This document shows positions 1-8,202 of a stretch of DNA of 64,000 bases, in pieces. The notes under the pieces were generated by a model. It was not told the DNA's origin. It made no database searches and saw nothing but the letters and a program-made list of their open reading frames with translations. This DNA comes from Curtobacterium sp. 'Ferrero' (GTDB lineage Bacteria; Actinomycetota; Actinomycetes; Actinomycetales; Microbacteriaceae), in assembly GCF_002412165.1 (NCBI RefSeq), contig NZ_NXIA01000014.1:47221-111220 (forward strand), in the 5' to 3' direction. Each line of letters begins with the position of its first letter. Position 1 is the first letter of the stretch. The position numbers and the translations under genes are program-made.

Positions 1-1
1 G

Positions 2-1261
2 CTGCAGTCCCGGTTCTTCCGCGCGTTCGGGCTCGAGGACCGCATCGAGCTCCGCCTCCCGGACGTGCAGTACGGCCACCCGCTCGACGGTGGCCGCGCC
101 GGCATCGCCCACCGCGACCTCGCCCGCACGGCGGACACGCTCGGCGTCGACGGTCCGGCCTTCCACCAGCTCATGGCGCCGCTCGTCCGGAACGCCGACC
201 AGGTCGCCGACTTCGCCAACGACGCCCTCCTGCACGTGCCCCGCCACCCGGTCACGGTCGCCCGGTTCGGCCTGCGCGTGCTCGAGCAGGGCACGCGGGC
301 CTGGGACGCCCGCTTCCGTGAGGACGTCGCGCCGGCGATGGTCTCCGGGGTCGCCGCGCACTCGATCCAGCACATGCCGTCGCTCTCGACCGCGGCAGCG
401 GCGCTGTCCCTCGGCGTCTACGCACACGCTCGGGGGTGGCCCGTGCCGGTCGGCGGGAGCCAGGCGATCGTGGACGCACTCGCCGGCGACCTCGTGGCGC
501 ACGGCGGTCGGATCGAGACCGGTCGGGAGGTCCGGAGCCTCGGTGACCTGACGCCGGCCAAGGCGGTCTTGTTCGACACGAGCGTCCCGGGCATGCTCGC
601 GATCGCCGGTCGACAGATCCCGACCCCGCGGCGCGGCGCCCTCCGGCGGTTCCGGTTCGGCAACGCCGCCGCCAAGGTCGACTTCGCGCTCTCGGGTCCG
701 GTGCCGTGGCAGAACGAGGAACTCCGGCGTGCCGGGACCGTGCACATCGGCGGCACCCGGGCCGAGATCGCCGCCGCCGAGGCCGAGGTCGCCCGGGGCC
801 GCCACGCCGAACGGCCGTACGTGCTCGGCTCCGAGCCGACGGTGGTCGACCCGAGCCGCGCGCCCGAGGGGAAGCACGTCTTCTGGGCGTACGCGCACGT
901 GCCCGCCGGTTCGGACGTCGACCAGACCGAGGCCGTCACCCGGCAGATCGAACGCTTCGCGCCGGGGTTCCGCGACGTCGTCCTCGAGTCGGCGAGCCGG
1001 ACGGCGGTCGACATGCAGGCCTACAACCCGAACTACCACGGCGGGGACATCGCGGCGGGGGCGGCGAGCTTCTGGCAGCTCGTGAAGCGGCCGGTGGTGT
1101 CGTCGGACCCGTGGCGGATGGGCGGCGGGATGTACCTGTGCTCGGAGGCATCGGCCCCCGGCCCCGGCGTGCACGGCATGGCCGGGTGGCACGCGGCGAG
1201 GAGCGCCCTCCGCCACACGTTCGGTCTGCCGACCGACGTCGATCTCGCACCGGAGGACTGA
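2..1261 (+). CDS. FAD-dependent oxidoreductase (phytoene desaturase-like), 5' end missing
   Basis: The reading frame is already open at the first bases of the window, so the N-terminal part, including the expected GxGxxG dinucleotide-binding motif, lies outside. About 419 residues remain. The C-terminal segment GPGVHGMAGWHAA is the conserved second FAD contact of phytoene-desaturase-type oxidoreductases, and the central GGSQAIVDALAGDL segment matches their usual 'GG' substrate-domain motif. The family oxidises or isomerises hydrophobic substrates with bound FAD; the substrate cannot be told from sequence. A GTG at 65 is internal, not a start. The stop is followed 2 nt later by the SRPBCC gene, suggesting co-transcription. 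Confidence 0.75.
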   Translation: MQSRFFRAFGLEDRIELRLPDVQYGHPLDGGRAGIAHRDLARTADTLGVDGPAFHQLMAPLVRNADQVADFANDALLHVPRHPVTVARFGLRVLEQGTRAWDARFREDVAPAMVSGVAAHSIQHMPSLSTAAAALSLGVYAHARGWPVPVGGSQAIVDALAGDLVAHGGRIETGREVRSLGDLTPAKAVLFDTSVPGMLAIAGRQIPTPRRGALRRFRFGNAAAKVDFALSGPVPWQNEELRRAGTVHIGGTRAEIAAAEAEVARGRHAERPYVLGSEPTVVDPSRAPEGKHVFWAYAHVPAGSDVDQTEAVTRQIERFAPGFRDVVLESASRTAVDMQAYNPNYHGGDIAAGAASFWQLVKRPVVSSDPWRMGGGMYLCSEASAPGPGVHGMAGWHAARSALRHTFGLPTDVDLAPED

Positions 1262-1263
1262 CC

Positions 1264-1707
1264 ATGGCCAAGAACGTCCGCATCCTGCACTGCCCTCCCG
1301 AGGCCGTCTTCGACGTGTTCCGCGACGGCTGGCTCTACACGACCTGGGTGGTGGGGGCCTCGCGGATGCGCGCCGAGGACCCGGAGTGGCCCGCCGTCGG
1401 CAGCCGCATCCACCACTCGTTCGGCGTCTGGCCGATCACGATCGACGACACGACGACCGTGCAGCGATGGGACCCGCCGCAGGCCATGACGATCCAGCCA
1501 CGTGGCTGGCCGCTGGGGGAGGCGCGCGTCGAGCTCACCGTCGAGGAGCACCGGAACGGCTGCAAGGTGACGATCCGCGAGGACCCGGTCGCCGGTCCGG
1601 GGGCGCTGGTGCCGGGCTTCCTGATGCAGCCGGCGATCTGGGTACGCAACCGCGAGACGCTGCGACGGCTCGGCTGGGTCGCCGCGGGTCGCGCCGGGCG
1701 CGACTGA
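1264..1707 (+). CDS. SRPBCC (START/Bet v1-like) family protein
   Basis: A 147-residue protein whose start lies 2 nt after the upstream oxidoreductase stop. It begins with the typical SRPBCC opening, a strand ending in PPEAVFDVFRDGW followed by a tryptophan-rich region (WVVGASRM), and has the alternating strand pattern and long final helix (NRETLRRLG) of the helix-grip fold. Family members bind hydrophobic ligands in a cavity. Pairing with an FAD oxidoreductase hints at a shared lipid or isoprenoid-type substrate, but that is inference. No catalytic residues can be assigned. A strong palindromic terminator follows at 1713-1754. Confidence 0.7.
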   Translation: MAKNVRILHCPPEAVFDVFRDGWLYTTWVVGASRMRAEDPEWPAVGSRIHHSFGVWPITIDDTTTVQRWDPPQAMTIQPRGWPLGEARVELTVEEHRNGCKVTIREDPVAGPGALVPGFLMQPAIWVRNRETLRRLGWVAAGRAGRD

Positions 1708-1712
1708 CCGAC

Positions 1713-1754
1713 GGCCTGGAGGCCCGTGGCGGCGCCGCCACGGGCCTCCAGGCC
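1713..1754. terminator. Bidirectional terminator hairpin, perfect 42-bp palindrome
   Basis: Two 21-nt arms, 1713-1733 and 1734-1754, are exact reverse complements with no spacer, beginning GGCCTGGAGGCCCGTGG. It sits between convergent genes (SRPBCC on plus, shikimate-dehydrogenase-like on minus) and can serve both. There is no U-tract, as is common in very GC-rich actinobacteria. Confidence 0.75.
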
Positions 1755-1770
1755 GGCGCGGCGAACGCCG

Positions 1771-2589
1771 CTACTCGGCGCGGCTGAACGCGCTCGCGCG
1801 GCGCACTTGGTCGTCCGTCAGGGCGACGCCGGTGTAGCGCTCGAACTGCCGTGCGGCCTGGAGCGCGATGACCTCCGCGCCCGCGACGACGTGCTTGTCG
1901 GCAGCTCGTCCCGCGCGGACGAGCGGAGTCTCCGACGGGAACGCGACCACGTCGAAGACGGTGTGCGCCGCGTCGATCCGGTCGTCCTCGAACGCGAGCA
2001 CGTCCTGCTGGTCGCCGCGCATGCCGAGCGGCGTGACGTTCACGAGGACGTCGGCGTCGCCGGCGGCGGACACCTCCGGGACCCACTCGTACCCGTACTG
2101 CTCCGCCAGGTCCGGACCGGTGGCGGTGTTCCGCGCGACGACCGTGAGGTGCTCGAAGCCGGCACCGCGGAACGCCGCCGTGACGGCCTTGGCCATGCCG
2201 CCGGAACCGCGCAGCAGCACGCGGGACGTCGGGTCGACGCCGTGGCTCGCGAGGAGGGACGACACGGCCTCGTAGTCGGTGTTGGACGCCGTCAGCACGC
2301 CGTCGTCGTTCACCACCGTGTTCACCGACCGGATGGCGGCGGCGGACTCCTCGAGCCTGTCGACGAGGGGGATGATCGCCTCCTTGAACGGCATCGAGAC
2401 CGAGCAGCCGCGGATCCCCAGCGCCCGGATGCCCGCGACGGCGCCCGGCAGGTCGGTCGTCGTGAACGCCTTGTACAGGAAGTTCAACCCGAGCTCGTCG
2501 TACAGGAAGTTGTGGAACCGGGTGCCGATGTTGCTCGGTCGGGCTGCCAGCGACATGCAGACCTGCATGTCCTTGTTGAGGATGGGCAT
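1771..2589 (-). CDS. Shikimate 5-dehydrogenase family protein
   Basis: A 272-residue protein with the two-domain layout of AroE-type enzymes. The N-terminal domain carries GCSVSMPFKEAI, equivalent to the NVTxPxK substrate motif with the catalytic lysine, and SVNTVV; the NAD(P) domain begins at VLLRGSGGMAKA and ends with NVTPLGM. The catalytic lysine (FKEA) is present. Real shikimate dehydrogenase reduces 3-dehydroshikimate with NADPH, but the N-terminus (MPILNKDMQVCMSLAARP) diverges from housekeeping AroE, so a quinate/shikimate-like or other substrate is equally possible. A weak -10 (GAGACT) sits 6 nt before the ATG. Confidence 0.75.
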   Translation of the reverse strand: MPILNKDMQVCMSLAARPSNIGTRFHNFLYDELGLNFLYKAFTTTDLPGAVAGIRALGIRGCSVSMPFKEAIIPLVDRLEESAAAIRSVNTVVNDDGVLTASNTDYEAVSSLLASHGVDPTSRVLLRGSGGMAKAVTAAFRGAGFEHLTVVARNTATGPDLAEQYGYEWVPEVSAAGDADVLVNVTPLGMRGDQQDVLAFEDDRIDAAHTVFDVVAFPSETPLVRAGRAADKHVVAGAEVIALQAARQFERYTGVALTDDQVRRASAFSRAE

Positions 2590-2652
2590 GCCGCCAGTCT
2601 CGCACGCCGCTGCCGATGGAGCGGTCCATGTCCGCCGCCGCCACCGCGCGGG

Positions 2653-2658
2653 TACCGT
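2653..2658 (+). promoter_or_regulatory. Probable leaderless -10 (TACCGT)
   Basis: TACCGT is followed by 7 nt and then the ATG at 2666. The distance matches transcription starting at the start codon, and no Shine-Dalgarno sequence is present. Confidence 0.45.
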
Positions 2659-2665
2659 CGTCCGC

Positions 2666-3604
2666 ATGGCTGACATCCCCGACACCATGCGCGCCGTCCG
2701 GTTCTCCGAGTGGGGCGACCGATCCGTCCTCCGCGTCGAGGAGGTCCCGGTCCCGTCGGTCGAGGCGGGCCGCGTGCTCGTCCGGGTGCGAGCCGCCGGC
2801 ATCAACCCGGGGGAGGCGGCGATCCGCCAGGGGCTCTTCGACGACGGTGACCCGTCGAAGCTGCCGTCCGGCCAGGGCACCGACTTCGCGGGCGTCGTCG
2901 TGGCGGTCGGTGAGGGCGTGGACGGCGTCGACGAGGGCGAGGAGGTCCTCGGCTGGTCGTGGGAGCGGTCGAGCCACGCCGAGTACGTGTCCGTGCCCGC
3001 CGGTCAGGTCGTGCAGAAGCCGCACCTGCTCTCGTGGGAGGTCGCCGGAGGGCTCGACGTCGTCGCGACCACCGCTGCCGCTGCCGTCCGTGCCGTCGAT
3101 CCGCGACCGGGCGAGACCGTCGTCGTGTCCGGGGCCGCGGGCGGGGTCGGCGGGTTCGTCACGCAGCTGCTCACGAACGAGGGCGTGGACGTCATCGCGA
3201 TCGCGTCCGAGGCGAACCACGACTGGCTCCGGTCGAAGGGCGCCCGTCCGGTGGCGTACGGCGACGGCCTGCAGGAGCGCATCGAGACCCTCGCGACGAA
3301 CGGGGTGGACGCCCTCGTCGACACGTACGGCGCCGAGTACGTGCACCTCGGGGTGGCGCTCGGGGTGCCGGTCGACCGCATCGAGACGATCATCGCCTTC
3401 GAGGCGGCCACCGAGCTCGGCGCGCGGACCGCGGGCAGCGCGGACACCGCCGACCCGGAGATCCTCGGGGCCCTCGCGCTGCAGGTCGCGGACGGGGCGA
3501 TCGAGGTGCCGATCGCGGCGACCTACCCGCTCGACCGGGTGCAGGACGCCTACGCCGAGCTCGAGGAGCGGCACACCCGCGGCAAGATCGTCCTCGTCCC
3601 CTAG
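2666..3604 (+). CDS. NADP-dependent quinone oxidoreductase (zinc-independent MDR family)
   Basis: A 312-residue medium-chain dehydrogenase/reductase. The N-terminal GroES-like domain reads [13 protein letters not shown] and [16 protein letters not shown], the zinc-less quinone-reductase pattern. The Rossmann motif [14 protein letters not shown] lies near residue 155, and the C-terminal [13 protein letters not shown] is typical of the family. The cysteine and histidine zinc ligands of alcohol dehydrogenases are missing. Members reduce quinones or enals with NADPH; the substrate is unknown. The ATG is chosen for the leaderless -10 at 2653 and because the [10 protein letters not shown] strand follows it directly. 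Confidence 0.8.
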   Translation: MADIPDTMRAVRFSEWGDRSVLRVEEVPVPSVEAGRVLVRVRAAGINPGEAAIRQGLFDDGDPSKLPSGQGTDFAGVVVAVGEGVDGVDEGEEVLGWSWERSSHAEYVSVPAGQVVQKPHLLSWEVAGGLDVVATTAAAAVRAVDPRPGETVVVSGAAGGVGGFVTQLLTNEGVDVIAIASEANHDWLRSKGARPVAYGDGLQERIETLATNGVDALVDTYGAEYVHLGVALGVPVDRIETIIAFEAATELGARTAGSADTADPEILGALALQVADGAIEVPIAATYPLDRVQDAYAELEERHTRGKIVLVP

Positions 3605-3616
3605 TCGCCCTGGAGG

Positions 3617-3634
3617 CCCGTCCGTCCGGACGGG
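3617..3634 (+). terminator. Short terminator hairpin after the oxidoreductase
   Basis: CCCGTCC (3617-3623) pairs with GGACGGG (3628-3634) across a 4-nt loop. It lies 13 nt after the oxidoreductase stop and just before the serine dehydratase promoter. There is no U-tract. Confidence 0.5.
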
Positions 3635-3635
3635 A

Positions 3636-3641
3636 TAGTGT
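3636..3641 (+). promoter_or_regulatory. Probable leaderless -10 (TAGTGT)
   Basis: TAGTGT followed by 7 nt and GTG at 3649. This spacing is the reason for choosing 3649 over the in-frame GTG at 3640. Confidence 0.45.
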
Positions 3642-3648
3642 GGCGGAC

Positions 3649-5046
3649 GTGCCGGTCTCCGTCTTCGATCTGTTCAGCATCGGCGTCGGCCCGTCGAGTT
3701 CCCACACGGTGGGACCGATGCGCGCCGGAGCCGCCTTCGCCGCGGCCCTACCGCCCGGCGTCGCCGGGGTCCGCGTCCACCTCTACGGCTCGCTCGCGTC
3801 CACGGGGCACGGGCACGGCACACTCGGGGCTGTCGCCGCGGGCCTGATGGGCCGCGACCCGGAGACGGTCGACCCGGACCGGATGGCCGCCGACCTCGAG
3901 GACCTCGAGCGCACCGGTGTGCTCCGCCTCGGCGGGGGAGTCACCGTGCCCTTCCGGCTGGCCGACGTCGTCCTGCACCCGCTGACGATGCTGCCGCGGC
4001 ACCCGAACGGCATGCGGCTCCGGGCCACCGACGCCGACGGTTCCGTGCTGGCCGACGAGACGTACTACTCGATCGGCGGCGGGTTCATCACCCGGGACGG
4101 CGACACCGAGGACGACGGGGACCCGGACGCCGAGGTCGCGAGCGCGGCCATCCCGGTCGACGACCACGTCCCGCACCCGTTCTCGAGCGGCGCCGAGCTG
4201 CTCGCCGAGTGCGCGCGCTCCGGTCTGCCCGTGAGCGGGATCGCCCTCGCGAACGAGATCGCCCTCGACACCTCCGAGGCCGACGTCCGCGGGCGGATCC
4301 TCGGCATCCACGCCGTCATGGAGCAGTGCGTCGAGCGGTCGGTGCGCCGGACCGGGACCCTCCCCGGCGGCCTCGAGGTCCGGCGGCGCTCGGCCACCTG
4401 GTACGAGCAGCTCGTCCGGGACGACCCCGACCACGACCCCCTCTTCGCGATGGAGTGGGTGAACCTCGTCGCGATGGCGGTCAACGAGGAGAACGCGACC
4501 GGCGGACGGGTCGTCACCGCCCCGACGAACGGTGCGGCCGGCATCATCCCCGCGGTGCTGTTCTACGCGCTCACCTACGTGCCGGCGATCACACCCGGGC
4601 TGCGCGACGACGCGGTGGTCCGCTTCCTGCTCACGGCCGGCGCCGTCGGGTCGATCTACAAGGAGCGCGCGTCGATCTCCGGCGCGGAGGTCGGCTGCCA
4701 GGGCGAGGTCGGGTCGGCGGCGTCGATGGCGGCCGCCGGGCTCGCCGAGGTGCTCGGCGGCACCCCGGAGCAGGTCGAGAACGCGGCCGAGATCGCGATG
4801 GAGCACAACCTCGGGCTCACCTGCGACCCGATCGGCGGCCTCGTCCAGATCCCGTGCATCGAACGGAACGCGATCGCGGCGAACAAGGCGATCAACGCCG
4901 CCCGGATGGCGCTGCGCGGCGACGGGGTGCACCACGTCTCGCTCGACCAGGTCGTCGAGACGATGCGTCAGACGGGGGCGGACATGTCGACGAAGTACAA
5001 GGAGACGGCGATGGGCGGGCTGGCGGTCAACGTCCCGCTCTGCTGA
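3649..5046 (+). CDS. sdaA: L-serine ammonia-lyase, iron-sulfur type, single chain
   Basis: A 465-residue enzyme that deaminates L-serine to pyruvate and ammonia in the cytoplasm. The N-terminus [20 protein letters not shown] is the family signature, and the C-terminal half carries the three cysteines that bind the catalytic [4Fe-4S] cluster: [20 protein letters not shown] and IPCIERNA. Alpha and beta parts are fused in one chain, as in most actinobacteria. The GTG start at 3649 follows a leaderless -10; GTG 3640 would add three residues. Its 3' end overlaps a convergent small gene by 20 bp. Confidence 0.93.
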   Translation: MPVSVFDLFSIGVGPSSSHTVGPMRAGAAFAAALPPGVAGVRVHLYGSLASTGHGHGTLGAVAAGLMGRDPETVDPDRMAADLEDLERTGVLRLGGGVTVPFRLADVVLHPLTMLPRHPNGMRLRATDADGSVLADETYYSIGGGFITRDGDTEDDGDPDAEVASAAIPVDDHVPHPFSSGAELLAECARSGLPVSGIALANEIALDTSEADVRGRILGIHAVMEQCVERSVRRTGTLPGGLEVRRRSATWYEQLVRDDPDHDPLFAMEWVNLVAMAVNEENATGGRVVTAPTNGAAGIIPAVLFYALTYVPAITPGLRDDAVVRFLLTAGAVGSIYKERASISGAEVGCQGEVGSAASMAAAGLAEVLGGTPEQVENAAEIAMEHNLGLTCDPIGGLVQIPCIERNAIAANKAINAARMALRGDGVHHVSLDQVVETMRQTGADMSTKYKETAMGGLAVNVPLC

Positions 5047-5260
5047 CCAGCATCTCGACCTCGGCGCTCGCCGGGACGACGTGGTGCCCGCCGTCCTCGT
5101 CGAGCACGATCAGCCCCGTCGCGCCCGCGCCGGCGAGCTCGTCGACGGCGATGCCGGTCACGGTGCGGTCGCGGTCGCGGTAGCGGACGAGTGCGTTGAT
5201 CGGCACGTCGTCCACGGCCACCTGCTGCCAGCGCTCCCGCTCGTCGATGATCGTCGTCAT
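5027..5260 (-). CDS. Small conserved hypothetical protein (77 aa)
   Basis: A 77-residue protein predicted as a compact all-beta domain ([33 protein letters not shown]). I recognise no family. The ATG is preceded by GGAGG at Shine-Dalgarno distance, which supports translation. Its last 20 bp overlap the convergent serine dehydratase gene. No transmembrane or catalytic features are visible. Confidence 0.55.
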   Translation of the reverse strand: MTTIIDERERWQQVAVDDVPINALVRYRDRDRTVTGIAVDELAGAGATGLIVLDEDGGHHVVPASAEVEMLVSRAGR

Positions 5261-5370
5261 GCCTCCATGATGACGGATATCCAGAATACGTGGTAACCGG
5301 AGGGATCCTCGCGCTCGCGGGCAGCGTCGGATGACGGTCTCGGGAGCCTGCGGCGCGTACCCTCACGCGC

Positions 5371-5616
5371 ATGACCGCAGGAGACGCCCACGCCGACCAG
5401 CCCGACCGCCGTCATCCCGACCGTGACAGGCCCGACCGTGACCGGCTCGACGACGGGGTCGACATGACGTTCGAGGAGCGCCGACAGGACACGCTGCGGC
5501 GGATGTCCGGGTCCGACGAGCACGACGCCGCGCCGCGGGTCGAAGTCTCCGAGGCCCCCGACGGCGACGTCCGGATCGACGTGGCCGACACTGCGGCGGT
5601 CCGCCCGGGCGACTGA
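5371..5616 (+). CDS. Small acidic, probably disordered protein (81 aa)
   Basis: An 81-residue product rich in Asp, Arg and Pro (QPDRRHPDRDRPDRDRLDD), then MTFEERRQDTLRRM and an acidic tail. TACCCT ends 7 nt before the ATG, consistent with a leaderless transcript. An internal ATG at 5464 would give a 50-residue protein starting MTFEERRQ, which looks more protein-like. Function unknown. It resembles, in style only, the two short acidic proteins at 13.1-13.6 kb. Confidence 0.4.
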   Translation: MTAGDAHADQPDRRHPDRDRPDRDRLDDGVDMTFEERRQDTLRRMSGSDEHDAAPRVEVSEAPDGDVRIDVADTAAVRPGD

Positions 5617-5663
5617 TCGACCGCGGCGCGCTGGCCGACGGTGGCACACGGCATGATCGTCCC

Positions 5664-7349
5664 GTGCACCTCGTCCTCCACCGCCGCGACGGCGGCGTCA
5701 CCGCGACGCCCCTGACCGACGCGGGGACCGACGGGGGCGAGCCGGTTCACGTGGAGCTGTCGCGCCTCCCGGCCTTCGTCGCCGACCGGGACGCGCCGGA
5801 CGTCCGCTGGGTCTGGGACGACACCACCGGGTGGTACCCGCCCGTCCTGCAGGCGGGCGGCCGCGTCGGACGCTGCGTCGACCTGCGGCTCGGCCGCCGC
5901 GTGCTGCGCGGCGCGCTCGCCGCACGGGGGTCCGCGCTCCAGACCGCTCCGGCGGACGCGCTCGACGCGCCGGCCGCGGAGGCCCGGATCGCCCGCCCGA
6001 CGCAGGCGCAGCTCTTCGACGACGCCCTGTTCGACGCGCCGGCACCAGCCGACGCCGTCGACCCGGTGGCGGAGTTCCGCGCCCAGGCCGACACGGTTGC
6101 CTCGTCCTCGGCTCCGGGAGCGCTCCGCCTCCTGCTCACCGCGGAGTCGGCGGGAGCGCTGGTCGCCGCGGAGATGCACCACGCCGGACTGCCGTGGCGC
6201 GCGGACCTGCACGAACGGCTGCTCGAGGCCGAGCTCGGGCCGCGTGTGCCGTACGGCGTCCGACCCCGACGGCTCGAGGAGATCGCCGCGGTCATCCGAA
6301 CCCGCCTCGACGACCCCGGGCTGAACCCCGACTCGCCGGCCGACGTCCTCCGTGCCCTGCGCCGCGCCGGCCTCACCGTGGCGAGCACCCGGAAGTGGGA
6401 GCTCCGTGAGCTCGACCACGCCGTCATCGAGCCGCTCCTCGAGTACAAGCGGCTGGCACGGCTCCTCACCGCGAACGGGTGGACCTGGCTCGACGAGTGG
6501 GTCCACGCGGGCCGGTTCCACCCGAAGTACGTCGTCGGCGGCGTCGTCACCGGACGCTGGGCGGCGGACGGCGGGGGAGCGATGCAGCTGCCGAAGGGCA
6601 TCAGGAGCGCCGTGGTCGCCGACGACGGGTGGAAGCTCGTGGTGGCCGACGCCGCCCAGCTCGAGCCGCGGGTCCTCGCGGCGATGTCCGGCGACCGGGC
6701 GATGGCCGCCGCGGGTGACGGCCGTGACCTGTACGACGGCGTCGTCGCCTCCGGTGCCGTCGAGACGCGCCAGCAGGCGAAGGGCGCCATGCTCGGCGCC
6801 ATGTACGGCGCCACGCAGGGCGAGGGCGGTCGACTGGTGCCGCGCCTCGCCCGCGCGTTCCCGCAGGCGCTGGCGCTCGTCGAACGGGCGGCCAGGGCGG
6901 GGGAGCGCGGGGAGCCCGTGACCACGCTGCTCGGACGGACGTCCCCGGTGCCCGACGACACCTGGTTCACCGCCAGGAACCGCGCCTACGCCGTCGACGG
7001 CACCCCCGCGATGCAGCGCGCCGTGGAGTCGCGCGCCCGGAGCTGGGGACGGTTCACGCGCAACTTCGTCGTCCAGGGCACGGCGGCCGAGTGGGCGCTC
7101 GCCTGGATGGGGTCGCTCCGCACCCGGCTCGCCGCACGCTTCCCGGGGCCCGTGACGGCCGGACCGCACCTGGTGTTCTTCGTGCACGACGAACTCGTCG
7201 TGCACGCGCCCACCGAGCACGCCGAGTGGGTCGCCGACCAGGTCCGCGCGGCCGCGGTCGACGCCGGGCGCATCCTGTTCCGGGACTTCCCGGTCGTGTT
7301 CCCCCTGTCGGTGGCGATCGTCGACGACTACGGCGCCGCGAAGGACTGA
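5664..7349 (+). CDS. Bifunctional 3'-5' exonuclease/DNA polymerase-like protein (family A)
   Basis: A 561-residue protein with the palm and fingers motifs of DNA polymerase I: motif A VVADAAQLEPR near residue 330, motif B RQQAKGAMLGAMYG near 370 (R-x3-K-x7-YG), and motif C VFFVHDELVVH near 508 with the catalytic HDE. These support template-directed nucleotide addition. The N-terminal part occupies the place of the 3'-5' exonuclease, but I see none of the DIET-type acidic motifs, so proofreading is doubtful. The family is an accessory actinobacterial polymerase shorter than Pol I. GTG start with CATGAT 6 nt upstream. Confidence 0.85.
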   Translation: MHLVLHRRDGGVTATPLTDAGTDGGEPVHVELSRLPAFVADRDAPDVRWVWDDTTGWYPPVLQAGGRVGRCVDLRLGRRVLRGALAARGSALQTAPADALDAPAAEARIARPTQAQLFDDALFDAPAPADAVDPVAEFRAQADTVASSSAPGALRLLLTAESAGALVAAEMHHAGLPWRADLHERLLEAELGPRVPYGVRPRRLEEIAAVIRTRLDDPGLNPDSPADVLRALRRAGLTVASTRKWELRELDHAVIEPLLEYKRLARLLTANGWTWLDEWVHAGRFHPKYVVGGVVTGRWAADGGGAMQLPKGIRSAVVADDGWKLVVADAAQLEPRVLAAMSGDRAMAAAGDGRDLYDGVVASGAVETRQQAKGAMLGAMYGATQGEGGRLVPRLARAFPQALALVERAARAGERGEPVTTLLGRTSPVPDDTWFTARNRAYAVDGTPAMQRAVESRARSWGRFTRNFVVQGTAAEWALAWMGSLRTRLAARFPGPVTAGPHLVFFVHDELVVHAPTEHAEWVADQVRAAAVDAGRILFRDFPVVFPLSVAIVDDYGAAKD

Positions 7350-7386
7350 GGGACCGCTCCCATGCACCCTCGGGCATGGTGGGCAG

Positions 7387-8193
7387 ATGCACACGGAGCA
7401 CCGGGAGATCCCCGACGAGCGGGTCGGCGACGTCGACCTCACGCGCTGGCGGACCCGGGCCGGCCGAGCGGTCGCCGACGCCTGGGCCGCGCTCGGGCAC
7501 CGCTGGGGTGCGCTCCCGCTGCTCGTGCTGACGCTGGCGATCGGCATCGCGGTCGCCGTCGTCGCGACCTGGGCGGCCTCCGAGGTCTACGACGCGGTCC
7601 GGGAGCACGACGACGTCGCGGTCCTCGACCAGCCCGTGCTCGACTGGGTGCTCACCCTGCGCTCGCCGACGGCGGACGTGCTCGTGACGTGGTGGACGGA
7701 CGTGGCGGGGACCATCGGGATGCCGATCGTCGCGGCCGGGTTCCTGGTGGGCTTCACCGTCCAACGCCGGGCGTGGACGCCGCTCGTGCTCCTGGTGGCC
7801 GCGAGCGCCGGGTCGCTGCTGATGACCGTGGCGGGGAAGGACCTCATCGGACGCGCCCGACCGCCGCTCGCCGACGCCGTGCCGCCGTACGAGCACTCGC
7901 CGTCGTTCCCGTCCGGACACACCCTGAACGCCACGGTGGTCGTCGGGACCATCGTGTACCTGCTCGTCCTGCGGCAGTCGCGGACGGTGACGCGCGTGTG
8001 GACGATCGTCGCCGGGACCGCCTTCGTGCTCTCGATCGGGGCCTCGCGGGTGTTCCTCGGCCACCACTGGCTGACCGACGTGCTGGCGGCGTGGGCGCTC
8101 GGGGCGGCGTGGCTCGCGCTCGTCGTGACGGCGCACCGGCTGTACCTGACGGCGCTCCGTCGAGGTGCGCGGCCCGTCAGGTCCGGCCGGTAG
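7387..8193 (+). CDS. PAP2-superfamily phosphatase, membrane-bound
   Basis: A 268-residue integral membrane protein with about six hydrophobic segments (first at LPLLVLTLAIGIAVAVVATW). It carries the three phosphatase signatures in order: KDLIGRARPP near residue 153, SPSFPSGHTLN near 175, and SRVFLGHHWLTDV near 219, including both catalytic histidines. Family members remove phosphate from lipid phosphates such as undecaprenyl pyrophosphate or phosphatidic acid; which one is not determinable. The next gene, a Ser/Thr kinase, starts 9 nt after the stop. Confidence 0.88.
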   Translation: MHTEHREIPDERVGDVDLTRWRTRAGRAVADAWAALGHRWGALPLLVLTLAIGIAVAVVATWAASEVYDAVREHDDVAVLDQPVLDWVLTLRSPTADVLVTWWTDVAGTIGMPIVAAGFLVGFTVQRRAWTPLVLLVAASAGSLLMTVAGKDLIGRARPPLADAVPPYEHSPSFPSGHTLNATVVVGTIVYLLVLRQSRTVTRVWTIVAGTAFVLSIGASRVFLGHHWLTDVLAAWALGAAWLALVVTAHRLYLTALRRGARPVRSGR

Positions 8194-8196
8194 TTT
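8191..8196 (+). promoter_or_regulatory. Probable leaderless -10 (TAGTTT)
   Basis: TAGTTT, overlapping the stop codon of the PAP2 gene, is followed by 6 nt and the ATG at 8203. The kinase could therefore have its own transcript. Confidence 0.4.
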
Positions 8197-8202
8197 CGCC
8201 AC

